This document shows, in pieces, positions 62,855 through 64,000 of a stretch of DNA of 64,000 nt. The DNA is from Brevibacillus ruminantium (GTDB lineage Bacteria > Bacillota > Bacilli > Brevibacillales > Brevibacillaceae). Position numbers and translations under genes: made by a program. The stretch is from assembly GCF_023746555.1 (NCBI RefSeq), contig NZ_CP098755.1:508501-572500 (forward strand). Reading direction: 5' to 3'. Position 1 is the stretch's first letter. Each line of letters starts with the position of its first letter. The notes under the pieces are model-generated. The model worked only from the letters and a program-made list of their open reading frames with translations. It did no database searches and had not been told where the DNA came from.

Positions 62855-63035
62855 CTTATCCAGAGAGGCGGAGGGAAAGGCCCTATGAAGCCCGGCAACC
62901 GGCTCATCGATCATTCGATGGGTGGCGCGGTGCCAATTCCTACAAGATGTAGATCTTGTACAGATGAGAAGGGTGGATGCGATCGTATATTACGGTGCAG
63001 CCCCTTTTTCGTATAGGAAAAAGGGGTTTTTATTT
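62855..63035 (+). promoter_or_regulatory. SAM-I riboswitch with terminator, controls metN
   Basis: Order CTTATCCAGAGAGGCGGAGG, GGCCCTATGAAGCCCGGCAA, GGTGCCAATTCC, ACAGATGAGAAGG is the S-box core. The variable stem P3 (CCGGCTCATCGATC...) and the P4 (TACAAGATGT/AGATCTTGTA) are visible. Expression platform: CCCCTTTTTC / GAAAAAGGGG then TTTTTATTTT (63001-63035). Confidence 0.96.
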
Positions 63036-63053
63036 TATACGGGAGGTGAGCGG

Positions 63054-64000
63054 ATGATACAGTTGCATGATCTGAAAAAAGACTACGTGGTCAACGGAAA
63101 GGCGATACCTGCTTTGCGAGGGATCGACCTTACGATCAAAAAGGGAGAAATATACGGGGTCATTGGACACTCCGGGGCGGGAAAAAGCACACTGATCCGC
63201 TGTATCAATCTGCTGGAGCGCCCGACATCAGGCAGAGTGATCGTCGATGGAGTCGATCTGACGAAACTGGACGAGGGCAAGCTTCAGGAGCAGCGCAGAC
63301 ATATTGGGATGATTTTCCAGCATTTTAACCTCCTGTCGTCCGCGACCGTAGCGGAGAATGTGGCTTTTCCGTTAAAACTGGCGAAGCGGCCCAAAAACCA
63401 AATTGATAAGAAGGTTAAGGAAATGCTGGAGCTGGTGGGGCTCAGTGAGCATCGGGACAAGTATCCGTCACAATTGTCGGGTGGGCAGAAACAGCGCGTT
63501 GGCATCGCCCGTGCACTGGCGAGTGACCCCAAAGTGCTGCTCTGCGACGAGGCGACCTCAGCTCTCGACCCGCAGACAACCAACTCTATTCTCGCTCTCT
63601 TGCTCGATATCAACCGAAAACTGGGACTGACCATCGTGCTGATCACCCACGAGATGCATGTGATCCGCTCCATCTGTGATCGGGTAGGTGTGATTGACGG
63701 CGGACATATCGTCGAAACCGGCGAGGTTCTGGAAGTGTTCCTGAAGCCGCAGCATCCGACGACACAGGAGTTTGTCGAGCAGGTAGCGGACTCCAGTGAA
63801 TTGCGTAAAGTCGTTTCCCTGGAAAAAGCGTCGGGCGAACGGATGATTCTTCGCGTGACCTTCCTGGGCGAGCAAACCTACCAGCCGATCCTTTTTGAAA
63901 CGATGCAGGAGACAGGGACGGTATTCAGCATCCTGCAGGGGACCATCTCACGGATGAAAGACACCCCATACGGTCAGCTCGTGGTCGAGTTGGGCGGGAA
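63054..64000 (+). CDS. metN: Methionine ABC transporter ATP-binding protein (3' end outside window)
   Basis: ATPase of the MetNPQ methionine importer; about 315 residues visible. Walker A GHSGAGKST (38-46), Q-loop FQHFNLL, signature LSGGQKQR, Walker B VLLCDEATSALD, H-loop ITHEMHVI, then the C-terminal NIL domain (from about 265) that binds methionine for transinhibition. ATG at 63054 behind GGGAGGTGAG. The SAM-I riboswitch just upstream supports a methionine role. The frame is open at the window end; metP and metQ would be expected next. Confidence 0.96.
   Translation, partial: MIQLHDLKKDYVVNGKAIPALRGIDLTIKKGEIYGVIGHSGAGKSTLIRCINLLERPTSGRVIVDGVDLTKLDEGKLQEQRRHIGMIFQHFNLLSSATVAENVAFPLKLAKRPKNQIDKKVKEMLELVGLSEHRDKYPSQLSGGQKQRVGIARALASDPKVLLCDEATSALDPQTTNSILALLLDINRKLGLTIVLITHEMHVIRSICDRVGVIDGGHIVETGEVLEVFLKPQHPTTQEFVEQVADSSELRKVVSLEKASGERMILRVTFLGEQTYQPILFETMQETGTVFSILQGTISRMKDTPYGQLVVELGG

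Overview
The window looks like the chromosome of an endospore-forming Gram-positive of the Paenibacillaceae, most likely Brevibacillus or a close relative. Reasons: a complete gerA/gerB/gerC-type spore germination operon, two SAM-I (S-box) riboswitches, strong AGGAGG ribosome-binding sites with many TTG and GTG starts, RNase J, Zur boxes of the Bacillus type, and TasA/SipW matrix genes. The genus is inferred from gene content, not from a database match. I saw no rRNA, tRNA, CRISPR array, transposase or prophage.

Layout. 1-5.4 kb: end of a nitroreductase gene, then an OmpR/HAMP-kinase two-component system with an aspartate-rich (FG-GAP-like) lipoprotein, and a divergent secreted protein. 5.5-7.4 kb: remnant of a sugar-diacid regulator, then a zinc-starvation operon (COG0523 GTPase plus cysteine-poor L33) behind two Zur boxes. 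7.5-9.4 kb: Na+/H+ antiporter with an attenuator-like leader and two small membrane proteins. 9.5-16.2 kb: winged-helix regulator, small protein, ClpP, a large secreted subtilase and an unknown membrane-anchored protein. 16.4-19.9 kb: LysR regulator, CitA-type citrate synthase and an old-yellow-enzyme reductase. 19.9-21.2 kb: two inverted copies of a roughly 200-bp structured repeat, then a DUF2325 gene. 21.2-34.4 kb: globin-coupled chemoreceptor with a zinc-binding CZB domain, GNAT protein, ABC exporter with ArsR-like regulator, MoxR/DUF58/DUF4129 operon, and MFS exporter with a second ArsR-like regulator.

34.7-43.8 kb is the most distinctive region. It has a NarL-type two-component system, a membrane protein with a degraded HD-GYP domain, a zinc-ribbon protein, and then two SipW-type signal peptidases. 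Interleaved with these are a TasA-like domain fused to a beta-helix, two more TasA-like or secreted proteins, and a Pro/Gly-rich tandem-repeat protein. This suggests an extracellular fibre or matrix system with its own processing peptidases.

43.9-64 kb: SAM-controlled MetY; cytochrome bd oxidase with rhodanese and Sco proteins; small secreted proteins; RNase J; BASS transporter; lipoprotein; bacilliredoxin; aldo/keto reductase; MFS transporter; LCP cell-wall ligase; Ger operon; and SAM-controlled MetN, cut by the window end.
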